64,000 nucleotides of DNA from Puccinia triticina (Eukaryota > Basidiomycota > Pucciniomycetes > Pucciniales > Pucciniaceae): positions 2,506,001 through 2,570,000 of the forward strand of contig NC_070567.1 in assembly GCF_026914185.1 (NCBI RefSeq), read 5' to 3'. Shown here piece after piece: positions 1 through 10,131 of this stretch. Made by a program: the position numbers and the translations under genes. The notes below the pieces were generated by a model. It made no database searches, was not told the origin of the DNA, and saw nothing but the letters and a program-made list of their open reading frames with translations. The number at the start of each line of letters is the position of its first letter. The stretch's first letter is position 1.

Positions 1-50
1 GCCTTGCGCAGCGGTCGCCACTTTGTAGAGGGAGGAACTACCAGAGCCTT

Positions 51-1138
51 TTAGGGCTTAGGGGCCTTGTGCTTCTTCTTTGCGGGGTCTGACTGATGCA
101 CTCCGGAAAACAATTGCGACGAAATCAAAGGCGGAGTCCACAGATTCAAAGATCCACACACCGCTCGATATTCCTCCTCCTGTGCGCTTACAACCGCCGC
201 CTTGGGGCTATAAGGAAGCCACCACGTGCCGTATAGGACGCGAGTTGTCCACCGGAATAAGAGCGCCATTTGGGAGGAAAAAACTACCACCTCGCTGCTC
301 AACAAGCTTAGCATCCTTATCCTTCTGAAGTTTGGCGCACCGTCCAAGGCTGTGGCCCTCCCTGTGGCAGTAGTAACATACCATAGGCCCAGGAGGAGTA
401 GATGGCCTCGCCTGAGCGGCAAATTTTTGCTCCAGACGCTGCTCAAAAGACTGAAACATGCGCTTGATGTCTTCCATTGTGGCGGGTGCCCTGCCTTGAG
501 CTAGCGCCTTTTTTCGGCCGTTGGTCGTCCTCCATCTTCTTCATCATGTCATTTGATTGCTGGAACTGGGTTGCCTGCATGGGAACTCTTGCTCGCAAAT
601 CCTCAAAGGTGAGCGCCATTTGATGCTTCATCACTTCCTCGACAGCCTTCCGCAGGATCTCAAACTTTGGGAGCTTGAACCTATTGTCTTGAGTCGTGAT
701 CATAGTCTTCTCTTTGATCAACTGATCCCGAATTTGCTCCTGTACTCCGAGCAAGAATGATTGGTAGTAGAGACGCTTAATCTCCTCGACCGAGTTTATA
801 TGATCCTTACGTAACAAATAGGCCTGAATGGGCTGCCAAGTCTTCCGGAAATCCTGAAAATTGGCTACCGACGTAACGCCTCCTTTCTCTTTCCATGAAT
901 GAGCCAGATCCTTCAGGTCCTGCGTCGTGAAACGTGCAATATCAACCCTGCCCCAATACGCTATCATGGCCGCTTTGAAAGTTGTCCAATTGGGCGGATC
1001 AAATTTTTCCAAGGTCTCCACGACGTCCTTGACCTCCGTCGTCCAAACAAAGAAACGCAGCTGTTGAGCCATGTTGGCCTCAGAAGCGCCATCGAAACTG
1101 GTAATCCACCAGAAATCTCTCCACATTGGAGCCGTCAA
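51..1138 (-). pseudogene. Gypsy-type gag remnant of an older element (element B)
   Basis: Reading leftward from about 1160, two minus-strand frames together give a retrotransposon Gag. The first (443-1138) has a capsid-like helical domain with a W-rich segment and a conserved-looking YWGR motif. The second (208-477) has a coiled start (MEDIKRMFQSFEQRLEQK) and one CCHC zinc knuckle, C-x2-C-x4-H-x4-C (CYYCHREGHSLGRC), at about 345-385. A frameshift near 450-477 separates them. Another lies upstream of 1138, where a different frame holds a GFDGSN motif matching FDGTN in the Gag of element A. Gag binds and packages element RNA. The protease and pol that should follow lie beyond the left window edge. 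The 5' leader continues across element A, at 10915-11113. This is a broken copy, related to A but not the same family member. Confidence 0.7.
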
Positions 1139-1289
1139 AACCCAAAGTCTTGTCTTGGGGCTTAATCTTCACCATCCGTCCATTGGATGATTTTGACGCT
1201 GTTTCAGCCATTCCAAACGAGCCGCAAGTTGTCCTGAGCGATAGGAAGAAAAACGGACAATGTTCAAGGGCTCACACGTGTGGCAACGT

Positions 1290-2072
1290 TGTGGAACTAC
1301 TCTTTGGGGGAATAGAGCTTAGAGAGGGATGAGTGCGTGAAAAGCTGCCTCTCAGGTTGGGAGAGTAATATGGGACAAGAATAAGAGTATGGACTCTTAA
1401 AGAAAAGTGTGGCTGATGAAGTATTGAGAATAGTGCTTTCTAGACGAAATCAAGGGGGAAAATATACTGTAAAATATGTGGTAAAATAGGCTATGTAATT
1501 CTTATTCTGTGACCAGGGATGCAAAGTGACAATCTGATGGGGGACAAACAGAATGGGCCAAAAGGCTCTACATTTATAGTGAGGGGACAACAGGTGGTTC
1601 TGAGACAAAGAGAAAGATGGGAACAGGGTACAAAAAGCCTCCAACAAGGTGAAAAGGCAACAAAACAACAAGGCATCTACTACATGGCTTGGGATGACAT
1701 AAGAGGAAAACAATAACCATGGCGCATCAGCCGCCATGCATCTGAGAAAGAGTTACGCCTTGCTGGAATATAGAGGAGTTAATTCTAGTGAACACTCAGG
1801 GTCCTTCCTAATAGTCTGGCTCTGTTTGATGGTGGACTTTCTCCCACTTTGAACCTGATTTTGTACATATTTTATTACCCATTGTGGAGGGCCATCCATG
1901 AAAGTGAATACTGAGAAGTTGAGGCGCCTTGTAGAGATGTTTCTAGGCTATTATGAAGTGTCTGTGGGCGTGGATTACATGTACCAGAGTGATTTCTAGA
2001 GGGCGTTTGGCGGTGATTCCTTCCTGGTGAGTGTCTGAGTGATGTAATAAGGTTTTGATTAGGCTCACCACA
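1290..2072 (-). repeat. 3' LTR of element A
   Basis: This is the 783-bp LTR downstream of pol for the minus-strand element. It starts TGTGGAAC and ends CACCACA on the plus strand, and it matches 10132-10914 along its length as far as I can read. It is preceded by ACGT, one half of the target-site duplication. ORFs inside it (for example 1450-1737) have exact twins in the other LTR and are not genes. Confidence 0.95.
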
Positions 2073-2084
2073 TCCACCCCCCAA
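2073..2084 (-). other. Polypurine tract of element A
   Basis: Read on the minus strand, the bases just before the 3' LTR are a G-run followed by TGGA (GGGGGGTGGA). This is the expected purine-rich primer site for plus-strand DNA synthesis. Confidence 0.6.
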
Positions 2085-2587
2085 TTAGATGATGTCCCCA
2101 TCATCCAACCTTGAGTGAGGTGTGACGAAGAATAGAAAAAGAAAATAGGGCAAGGCAAAAGAAGGCTGTGACGTGGCAAGTTTGATTGGTTTTTGTGCAG
2201 ATTTTTTTGTATGTTTGATTTTCCTTCTAGCGTAAAAAATTTGAGATGAGTTTGAAGAATAGAAAAGCTATGAACAAGTGAGGCAGAAATAAGATTTGGT
2301 TGATTTATATTCCTTTAGTGATTTTTATGCTGTTTTTCTTATTTGATTTTATAGTAATTTTCCAGGAAATAATGTGACAATGAAAAGGTATATCTAGATG
2401 AAGAAATAAAGGAAAAATGTAACAAGAATTTTTAGTGGAAATGGGTGGAGAAACCACCCCCAAATTGGTGTGATCCTTGCGGCGTAGCTATCCTTAGTTT
2501 CGTCTCCAGGGCTGTTTATGTCATCCGCGCTAGAAGTTCCAGACCTCGGCGCTCCTCCTTCGTCGTTGCTCGCGCTTCCAATAGCAA

Positions 2588-2848
2588 TCAGTCGGCTTTC
2601 GCGCCATCAAGAGCTCCAATAGCTTTATTAGCTCCCTCCCAACTTGTGAACACAACCAGCGCAAATAACTCCATCCCAGATCCGACGTGTGGCGTAAAAG
2701 ATTCTCTTATAGCTCCATGCTCTTTCAAGGCTTCCGTGATGTCTGCGGCAGACGTTCCCGGCGCGATATTAAAGAGGTAGATGGGCCAGAAATGTGCTAA
2801 AGAGGTTTCTGCTGACTGATACGCAGGGACTTTAGAATGTTCACTCAT
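2588..2848 (-). CDS. RRM-like ORF carried in the 3' segment of element A
   Basis: This 86-codon minus-strand ORF starts MSEHSK. From about residue 23 it looks like an RNA-recognition motif fold. An IYLFNI strand sits where RNP2 is expected, then a helix (ITEALKEHGAIRE), then an ELFALVVF strand where RNP1 is expected, then a helix ending KAIGALDG. After the TGA at 2588-2590 the same frame stays open for about 23 more helix-like codons (LLLEARATTKEERR), so the original protein was probably longer. It lies between integrase and the 3' LTR, in the same orientation as pol, where standard Gypsy elements have no gene. Either a host gene fragment was captured or this is a family-specific accessory ORF. 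The RRM call rests on pattern recognition only; aromatic residues typical of RNP1 are missing. Confidence 0.45.
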   Translation of the reverse strand: MSEHSKVPAYQSAETSLAHFWPIYLFNIAPGTSAADITEALKEHGAIRESFTPHVGSGMELFALVVFTSWEGANKAIGALDGAKAD

Positions 2849-3150
2849 TTTGAAGGTGCTGTATTGAGTTGATCACGAAAATGTTTATCCAAATAGGTTG
2901 GCGAGATGTAAGTGTGTTGTGGTAAGAAAGCTCTCGCGAAAAGGGGGAAAGAAACTGGGGAGTGCGCTGGTCGGTCAAACCCCTCAAACAACAAGCACCA
3001 CGCAATTTGTCTCCGGTCTAGCTTCTAGATGGTATTGTGCGCCGCGTTGTTAGCAAGGCCACCTTTGAACTGAAGATGGTGCTACCGCTATCGCCTCAAG
3101 AACCATTTCCAGTCCCAGTTGTGCAAGCTATGCTTGTTGTTTTCGTTTTT
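2849..3150. other. Non-coding spacer between two opposed ORFs in element A
   Basis: About 300 bp separate the RRM-like ORF (leftward) from the repeat block and promoter of the rightward ORF. I see no coding frame. The layout resembles a shared divergent upstream region. Confidence 0.3.
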
Positions 3151-3274
3151 GGACCGGCCTAGGCCGGAAACTTGTCTTGTACGTTTGTTGATTCGAGTTT
3201 GGCCCGGCCTAGGCCGGAAACTTGTCTTGTACGTTTGTTGATTCGAGTTTGGCCCGGCCTAGGCCGGAAACTTG
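3151..3274. repeat. 50-bp tandem repeat with a 14-bp palindrome (2.5 copies)
   Basis: Copies start at 3151, 3201 and 3251. Each carries CCGGCCTAGGCCGG, a perfect 14-bp palindrome, followed by AAACTTGTCTTGTACG and a TTGATTCGAG segment; the third copy is truncated. The palindrome is a plausible dimeric binding site upstream of the TATA box at 3489. A regulatory role is inferred. Confidence 0.85.
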
Positions 3275-3318
3275 CTTTCTTTAATTTATAACGATGTTAT
3301 TGTTACTGACCCGCCAAG

Positions 3319-3451
3319 AGCTCGAAGTCGGCGTGGTCGCAGAGATGTAGGCCAAGGATCATGTTACTAGCTAGACAGAAGCTTGTAGTCCGGCGTGGTC
3401 GCAGAGATCTAAGCCGATGGTCTTGTTCCCACTAGACAAAAGTTCGAAGTC
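3319..3451. repeat. 61-bp tandem repeat upstream of a TATA box
   Basis: AGCTCGAAGTC, AGCTTGTAGTC and AGTTCGAAGTC start at 3319, 3380 and 3441. The first two are followed by GGCGTGGTCGCAGAGAT. The spacing is 61 bp. The block lies 40-170 bp upstream of a TATA-like site, so it may be an upstream activating region. Confidence 0.75.
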
Positions 3452-3488
3452 CTCAGATCCTTCCGAGCAAAAGGAGAGCACCCAAAGC

Positions 3489-3497
3489 TATATAAAG
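3489..3497 (+). promoter_or_regulatory. TATA-box-like element pointing rightward
   Basis: TATATAAAG lies about 100 bp upstream of the ATG at 3596, with a pyrimidine-rich stretch (CTCTTTCTCCTG) just before that ATG. This is a typical fungal promoter layout, but it is antisense to the retrotransposon genes. Confidence 0.45.
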
Positions 3498-3595
3498 GGG
3501 ATTGAAATGATGGCAAAATCCAATCCACTAACTCCTCATTACTATCATTCCTTGCTAAGCCAACACAACCACTTCGCCTCTTTCTCCTGTTGACC

Positions 3596-4012
3596 ATGTC
3601 TTTTATTCCTGAATCGCCTATTGATGGTGCCTGGGATCCAAACTCCCAAACAAACGCGCGCAGCGGTTACGGCGAAACCAATACTCCCTTATCTTTAGTA
3701 AATAATTATCCCCTTGGTTCACAAAATTATCCTATCTTAATCCACTCCGACGACAAAGATTCCATCGCTGGAGTACATGTAGCAGCCTCCTATGTCACTC
3801 GGGTTGTTGAACTCCCGCAACTTCATGTTTTTCGGCAACGCCTCCGCCTCCTTGTCGCCAGAACGCAATTCCAACACAATCAACCGACTAGAAGAGCTCG
3901 TCGAAATGGCCGTGCCCGCGGCAGTCGTCCGGTGGTCCTGGAATTCCGCCATGTTGAGCGCAAACTTGAGGCGCTGATAAATGGTAGCTTTGAGATTCAA
4001 ATGGCCTACTAA
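3596..4012 (+). CDS. Antisense ORF in the 3' segment of element A, unknown function
   Basis: The start is ATG 3596 in an ACCATGT context, about 100 bp after a TATA box. The frame runs 138 codons to TAA 4010-4012. The N-terminal half is Asn/Ser/Pro-rich (FIPESPIDGAWDPNS); the C-terminal part is helical (VERKLEALINGSFEIQ). Between about 3820 and 3930 another frame reads more naturally (SPERNSNTINRLEELVEM), so two small indels may have broken a helical protein. GTAAG directly follows the stop and a CTAAT...CAG pattern ends near 4092, so an intron is possible there. I recognise no family. Antisense ORFs downstream of pol are known in some LTR elements, but their function is mostly unsettled. Confidence 0.4.
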   Translation: MSFIPESPIDGAWDPNSQTNARSGYGETNTPLSLVNNYPLGSQNYPILIHSDDKDSIAGVHVAASYVTRVVELPQLHVFRQRLRLLVARTQFQHNQPTRRARRNGRARGSRPVVLEFRHVERKLEALINGSFEIQMAY

Positions 4013-4230
4013 GTAAGCCCCTAATTTTCTTATTTTTCACTGAAATTTACTCCTTTATTTTACTAATTTATGCTTCCTATTGGCAACACCAGTCCCCCAC
4101 TTCTTTTCCTTATTTTTTTTTTTTTTTTTTTTTAAAATCTTGAAAGCCCTTATAGATCTAACTGTCTGAAATGTGAATAGCCATAGAAAATTTAATCTTT
4201 CCCAAAAAAGGCAACGAAGCCAGAATAAAA

Positions 4231-7200
4231 TCAGAGTTTTCTTGAATGGAACAGCTTCACATGCGGCGCCGCATACCTGCGCTTGAGTTCTTGACCGTCG
4301 AGTTCTTCTAAAGTATATGAGCCACTTTTTTCTTGTGATTTTATGCGGTACGGCCCATTCCAGCGGTTTTCAAAGAGCTTTCCCCACTGACTTTCTAGGG
4401 ATTTATTGTACACAAGAACTAGGGATCCCGGCGTAAGCGGTCCTCTGTCTGGTTTCTTTTGATTCCAATATTCGACAGAATTTTCCCTGGAGTCCTTCAT
4501 GTTCTTGTAGGCTTCTTGCAAAATTGATTCTCTCCTCTCCAGTTGGCGAACTCTGGCAAAGAGAAGGTCTGCGGTTGATTTTACTGACTCCCAATCAGTC
4601 CCTAAGAAAGTTTCCAGTTCAAGGTCAATTGGTAAAACCGCCGGTTGGCCAAACATGAGTTCATAAGGCGTATAACCAGTGGTTCTCTTCGTAGAAACTC
4701 TATCCGCAAAAAGGACAAGAGGTAAGTAGCTGCGCCATTTCTTTCCGTCCGTCCCAGCCAGTTTAACCAAGGTATCTTTAATGGGCTGATGACCTCTTTC
4801 TACCATCCCGTTTGCTTCCGGATAATATGGCGTAGTGACTTTTACAATGGATCCTTTCTGCTTTGAGCAATCCTGAAGTTCCTTCCCAAATTCCGCCCCG
4901 CCGTCGACTACAACTGTGTGAGGTGCGCCATATCTGAAAATCCATTCGTCCGTAAACCACTGCGCAATCTTTTCAGCTTTAAGAGTTTCCAATCCCACAG
5001 CTTCGACCCATCCGGAGAGATCATCTCTTGCAATCACTAGATATTTCCACTTTCCAGCTTTAATATGTACTGTATCCATACTGACACGCCCAAAAATGGT
5101 AGATTTCCCTGTTGCGTGCTTATGTTCCAAAGGTTTCAAGCGGCTTCTCTTCTGACAGGCGTCGCAGGACTGGACCCAACTCTTGACTTTTCTTTTCATG
5201 TGCGGCCACCAAAACCTAAGCTTAGTCCGTTTGTAAGTTTCTTCCACTCCTCTATTGCCAAGTTGTTCGTGAAGCGCCTCCAGAATGTGTTCCTGGTATT
5301 TTGGATTGCTGATAACTAGTTGCGGGAAAGGTTTATTTCTCTTTTTAAGTTTGCCGTCAGAGACCATGAAGCCGGCAGATTTATGCTTTATTACTTTCCA
5401 ATCCGCGTCAGAGGTATCTGTTGGCCTATTTAGAGTGAGCAAATATTCTTGAAGCTTGCCCCAAATTCCTTCTTGCTGAAATTGACCGCGCTCCACCCCC
5501 AAATTTAAAGTGTTAACTTCTTTGACGCCAAAACCGGGATGAGGCTTAATCCATTTCTCATCTTCGTCAAAACTGGGCTGCTCTCCTTCATCATCGTCTG
5601 GCGGTCTTCTAGATAATCCGTCGGGCATAGTGAAAGTTTTCCCAGGGACGTGAACCAAATTATAAGAGAATAATTGAATAAAAGCCACCCAACGAGTCAT
5701 GGGAGCATTTGGAAGATCAGGTGAGTTAATCATTTCTATAAGGCTTTTAGCGTCCACTAAGAGGTCGAATTGCTGGCCCCAAAGCTGAGTTTGTAATTAT
5801 TTTAGGATTTTTGCGACGCCACAGAGCTCCAGTTTTGATTGAGAATATCTGGATTCCACCGGCGAAAAAACCACGGATTCGTATAAGACTGGCCTGTCTT
5901 TCTGGTTATCTTCTTGAGTGAGTACTGCTCCTGCCGCAATGTAGCTAGAATCCACCGCTAATTTTATTTTTCCTGCTCCTTCAGAGTAGTCCAATTTTTT
6001 TAGAGTTATATCATAACCTACTATCCGTTTCAAAAGATCAAACGCATCCTGGCACTCCTTTTTCCAGTTCCATTCCGCGTCTTTTCTGGTCAATTTTCTA
6101 AGCGGTGCGGCAAGCTCTGAAAGTCCTTTAATAAGCATCCTGACATAGACGCAGACTCCTAGAAAACCTCGAACTTCCGTTGCATTTTTTGGTACTGGCC
6201 ATGTTTCAATTTTATTTAGCTGTTTTTTCAAAATTTTTCTGCCCTCCCTGCACACAACGTGACCCACAAGATCCAACGCGGGGACGCAGCAGGCAAATTT
6301 CTTTCCGGAAATTGTGAGTCCAGCTTCTTCTATTCTAAATAAGATCCGCTCCAGAGTGACGGCGTACTCCCAGATAAATTTCCTGATGCCAGGGTTTTCT
6401 GCCAAAGTTTCTTGATTGTAATCTGAAACAGGACCTTTTATACCGCCATCATCAATGAATATACCGACATTTTGAGGAATTTTGTCTTGTAGAATCCACA
6501 TCATTTGCGCCTGGTATACGGCGACAGAATTGGTTGCTCCTTGTGGTAATCTGGTAAGCTGAAATCGTCCCAGAGGAGTTTCAAAGGTGGTTAATGGCCT
6601 AGATTCTAATGATAAATCTCTTTCATTGTAGCCTCCCATTATATCTCCCAGACCGTAGCAAGCTCTCCCGGTAAAAGATTCAATTAATTCTTCCGGTGAA
6701 GGCGGTATTCCAGAGTCCTTAATTATTACTTTATTGAGTTTTTGTAAGTCGTGGACAATCCTGAGCCTTCCATCTTGTTTTTTGACGCAAAAGACCGGGC
6801 TAGAGTAAGAGGAATAAGACTGCTCATAAAGACCTGTTCGGATGCGCTCCCGTACTAACTCTATGAATTGATCTTTAATTGCGGCAGGAATTGGAATAGG
6901 TCGCTGCTGCCAAGGTTCGTGGGCGATGACGGGAATGATGTAAGGTTTCCCGTAAGTGTGTTTGAGAAGTCCTCTCTCTTCCTCCCAAAAAGCAAGTCCT
7001 CCCTGCCGCATTACGATGATATGTTTGAATAATTTAAGTTCTTCAGGTTTGAGCCACCCGGGTGGACCGAAATTAATGACTTTAAGGCGGTCTTCTGTGA
7101 TTTTCCAAGTAGGGGTAAAATTAGGCGGGTGAGGAGTTAAAGGTGTTACATAAGGATCTCTAGATAAAGGAGGACTACATAAGGGTGAGTTTATGTTCTG

Positions 7201-7337
7201 CGGCATGAACTGATTTACTGGCTTGATTTTTTTTGACGTTGATTTATATTTTGCCGCAAACACTAACTTTTCTTCTACACTATATTTGGGCACCTTCCAA
7301 TCACCTACTTCTGGAAGGTGCCAGAAGCTAAAAAATG
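4231..7337 (-). CDS. pol: Element A pol: reverse transcriptase, RNase H, integrase (one nonsense codon)
   Basis: Pol is read after a -1 frameshift at 7329-7335, in the frame FFSFWHLPEVGDW. RT occupies about 6950-6150, with the catalytic box FIDD (F in place of the usual Y) near 6450-6470. RNase H follows with its first Asp in AVDSSY and its Glu in KLELCG. An in-frame TAA at 5797-5799 (likely from CAA) then cuts the protein, after which the same frame continues with LVDAKSLIEM and PDGLSR. Integrase has an H-C-C zinc region ending CDACQK, with N replacing the second His, then a D-D-E core: MDTVHI, VDGGAEF and PEANGMVERGHQ. The C-terminus lacks an obvious chromodomain. The nonsense codon makes this copy probably defective unless read through. 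Confidence 0.9.
7289..7335 (-). promoter_or_regulatory. -1 programmed ribosomal frameshift site between gag-pro and pol
   Basis: On the minus strand the heptamer T TTT TTA (plus 7329-7335) lies exactly in the gag-pro frame (CAT TTT TTA). Six nucleotides later comes a 10-bp perfect stem, GGCACCTTCC (plus 7313-7322) pairing with GGAAGGTGCC (plus 7289-7298), with a 14-nt loop. Slipping back one base gives TTT TTT AGC, which is the open pol frame; the gag-pro frame stops at TAG about 30 nt later. Heptamer, spacer and stem match the standard rule for -1 frameshifting. Confidence 0.85.
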
Positions 7338-9854
7338 ACTCGAAGTTGTGGCGGAATTGACAGGAAAAGTGGTCTCGTATTTTTGGTTTGATGGGTTTAA
7401 AATTGGAACCAGGTAAGTCTGACCATTTTTATTTATTGAGAGGGATTCCACACCGCTGTCCTTGAATTGAATAGTAGCTGAGACGTCTATCAACCATGGT
7501 TTTCCTAGTATAGGCTGTACCGCCGCAGAAGAGACCCAGAAATGCACTTCTTTCGTAATATTTCCTACTTTAACCGGTACATTTTCCGCAATTCCCAGAA
7601 TGTCACTCTTGTGTCCGCCAATACCGTGCAGTTTCATAGGTTTTTGAGTAATTATAAGCCCCATTTTCCCCGCTAGATCCCTAGGTAAAAGATTAACTTG
7701 AGAACCGTTGTCTAAGAGCGCCTGAATTTGCTTCCCATTAATGGTGACAGCAACATATCCTAAGGGGCAAGCGTAATGCGCTGGACCGCTATCTTGCGCT
7801 TCCTCCTCTTCGTCTTCAGAGTTGACGTCGACAGCGTTGGTTGTCTTAGGTTGATCTATAGGAACTCTTTTAGGACTAATCTTCTTTTTGAATGCATCCA
7901 TGGCGCCGTTAGATATGGCGAAAACTTCTCCAATGGTGAGTTGAATTTTCTCATTTAACATTTGTGAGACCAACTTCTCTTCCGTGTCGGGGAACTGCGT
8001 AGCTAATGGTCTTTCCACATAGGTTTTGCGGGCAGGTTTCTCCTTTGTTGGCGCGCTGGTAGAGTCCTGAGGCGTGAGGATTTTAACCTTCTTTGGTGCG
8101 GGGTTTTCTTTTCTTGAAGATGCAGGAAGAGGAACTGGGTCATAATCATCCTGTCGAGCAATCTCTAAGATCCTCTCGTCGTCGACGTCCATGAGCTCTT
8201 CCTTTGTGTTTCTGACTTTTTTTGCTTTTGAATTGTCTGACCCTTCAGGATATTCTGCACCACTTCTGGTTCTCTTTCCAATGTCGCAGTCGAAAGTGTC
8301 TTCCTCCGCATATTCAACCTCCTCAAGCTTTCCAAAAGAGGTCTGGACTTCTGGTGCGCTATCTTCCTTTTTTCCCGTATGCGTTCCTGGCGGTAGGTTG
8401 ATAACTCCCGCTGTTTGTCCTCTGCTTTGGTGATAAGTGTCAACTACGGTTTTAAAAGGCCTGGTTCTATCATAAGGTATTTGAGTTCCGTCTGGTAAAA
8501 TAACATTGCTTCCTTCCTTCTTTACTAATCCGTTGATTTCGTCCAAGTTAACTTGATTGCACCTGTGGATGGTATGTCCAATCATGTGACAGTAATTACA
8601 TTTACAGCTAGATGGGGACCGGTCTAGTTGGGCGGGTTTATAAGGAACGTGACTTGACGACACAAATGGAGACGGCTGCTTTTGTACATTCCAGCTAGAG
8701 AGGCTTTTAGTAAGTTGATCCATAGCATTATCTTTTGGTTGAGCTTTCTGCGCCGGTGGCTGAATTGTTTGAATTTCTTTCTGAATGTTTTCGTTGTTTA
8801 AAATAGCCATAGTCCTAAGTTCTCTATTAATATAGTCCAAGATAGTGTTATACGGCGGAAGAATGTGAGATCCATCCAAGGCCATTTCCATGTGGTTATC
8901 TCTTATGAGTTCGCGGTTTACGGCGATCCGGATAGGAAAAGATAAGCAATTTAGAACCAAGTGCCTGATTTCTTCCGCGCTAACCATGTGTCAACAGCGT
9001 ACTAAGTAGGCTACTAAGTTTTCTAGCTGGATACTGAAATCCTGGAACTCCTTAATCTGGGTTTTGATTCCCTTCGCCATCGTGGTTGAAATAAGTTTGT
9101 CCAAATCATTCCTTGTGTACTGCAGAAGCGGAAGCATTTTTCCCCAACGTTGAACTAATTTAAGCTTGAGTTTTTCCCAGTCGTGTCTTTCCCGCTCCGC
9201 CATTTCCTGTACTTCTTTGATTAAAGATTCCCCTTCCAAGAAGAATATAATTTGTAGAGCAATATCAGATCCTTGGGCGCCATCCAATCTAGCCGCATAT
9301 TCCAGGCGCTTAATAAAATCTCCAATGTCCATGTTTGTACCATCAAAGATAAGTCCTTTGGCGCCAGCTTTGATTTTAACTGGTTTCCTTCCAAATGGTT
9401 CTGGGTTATAGGCGGGGAGCTGAATGCTAGTTTGTAAGAAATGTGGGGTAATTTGAGCTGCTGCGCCTGATTGGCGAGTCTGGTTTACGTATTGCGGCGC
9501 AGGGCGGTATTGACTGTTTAAAAAGTTATTTCCTAGGAGTGGATCCAACGCTGCGCTTCTTGTGGTCGAAGGGCTAGTATTTCTCATTGGTCCAGGATTA
9601 AATGGCACTGAGGGCGCTTGATTTGATGAAAATGTAAGCCCGCTATTCACTATTGGCATAGCTCCGACGTTCCTCGGCGTAACTGACGATCCAGCGTTCC
9701 CCGGCGGAACCGACGATCCAACGTCCATCGGCGCAGGCGCTAATCCAACATTTGCTTGTCTAGTATTTCCTCCAAACGGCGGAATTTCCATATTAGATAA
9801 ATGGAACCTAGGGTACGGTCCGGAGAAAGAGCTTCGTCTGCCGGCGTTAGGCAT
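7305..9854 (-). CDS. gag: Element A gag-protease polyprotein (one nonsense codon)
   Basis: The start ATG at 9854 is the first after the PBS leader. The N-terminus is Pro/Gly/Asn-rich and disordered. A capsid-like domain with FDGTNMDIGDFIKRLE follows (about residues 170-285). An in-frame TGA at 8991-8993 interrupts; the same frame goes on directly with HMVSAEEIRH, so a CGA-to-TGA change is likely. The second part (to 7305) has a CCHC knuckle (CNYCHMIGHTIHRC), a Lys/Glu-rich linker, and a retropepsin-like protease with its active site in ALLDNGSQVNLLP (DNG rather than DTG or DSG) and ILGKPWL near the end. Gag packages RNA; protease cuts the polyprotein. The frame ends at TAG just after the frameshift signal. 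Confidence 0.88.
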
Positions 9855-10112
9855 TTCTTGCGGTATTTCTACGGTTAAGTTTCTAGAGTCTACTAAGTTG
9901 ATGATATAGTTATTTAAGGTAGAAAGACTTGGGTGCGTTGAGTTTAAAGGTATTTCAGAAGAATTCTAGGTTGGAATTTTGTTTGAAAAGATTTTAAACT
10001 AAGAGTAAGAGTAATTTTTCTACTAAGATCAATAGAATTTTTAGAGTAATTTTTAACTAATGTATTTATTTAGCCTAGAAATGACGAGACTATAAATCTA
10101 AAGATCTTCAGG

Positions 10113-10129
10113 CCACTGTTGGGACACCA
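10113..10129 (-). other. Primer binding site of element A with tRNA-like extension
   Basis: Two bases inside the 5' LTR the minus strand reads TGGTGTCCCAACAGTGG, the expected complement of a tRNA 3' end. The plus strand continues upstream as a degraded tRNA-like 3' half. That segment (10083-10129) includes CGAGACTATAAATCT, resembling a Tyr anticodon arm, at the same distance from the LTR as in element B. Confidence 0.6.
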
Positions 10130-10131
10130 CT

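Noticed and set aside
1450..1737. 95-codon ORF with exact twin at 10292-10579
   Set aside because: Both lie inside the identical LTRs of element A; no protein features.
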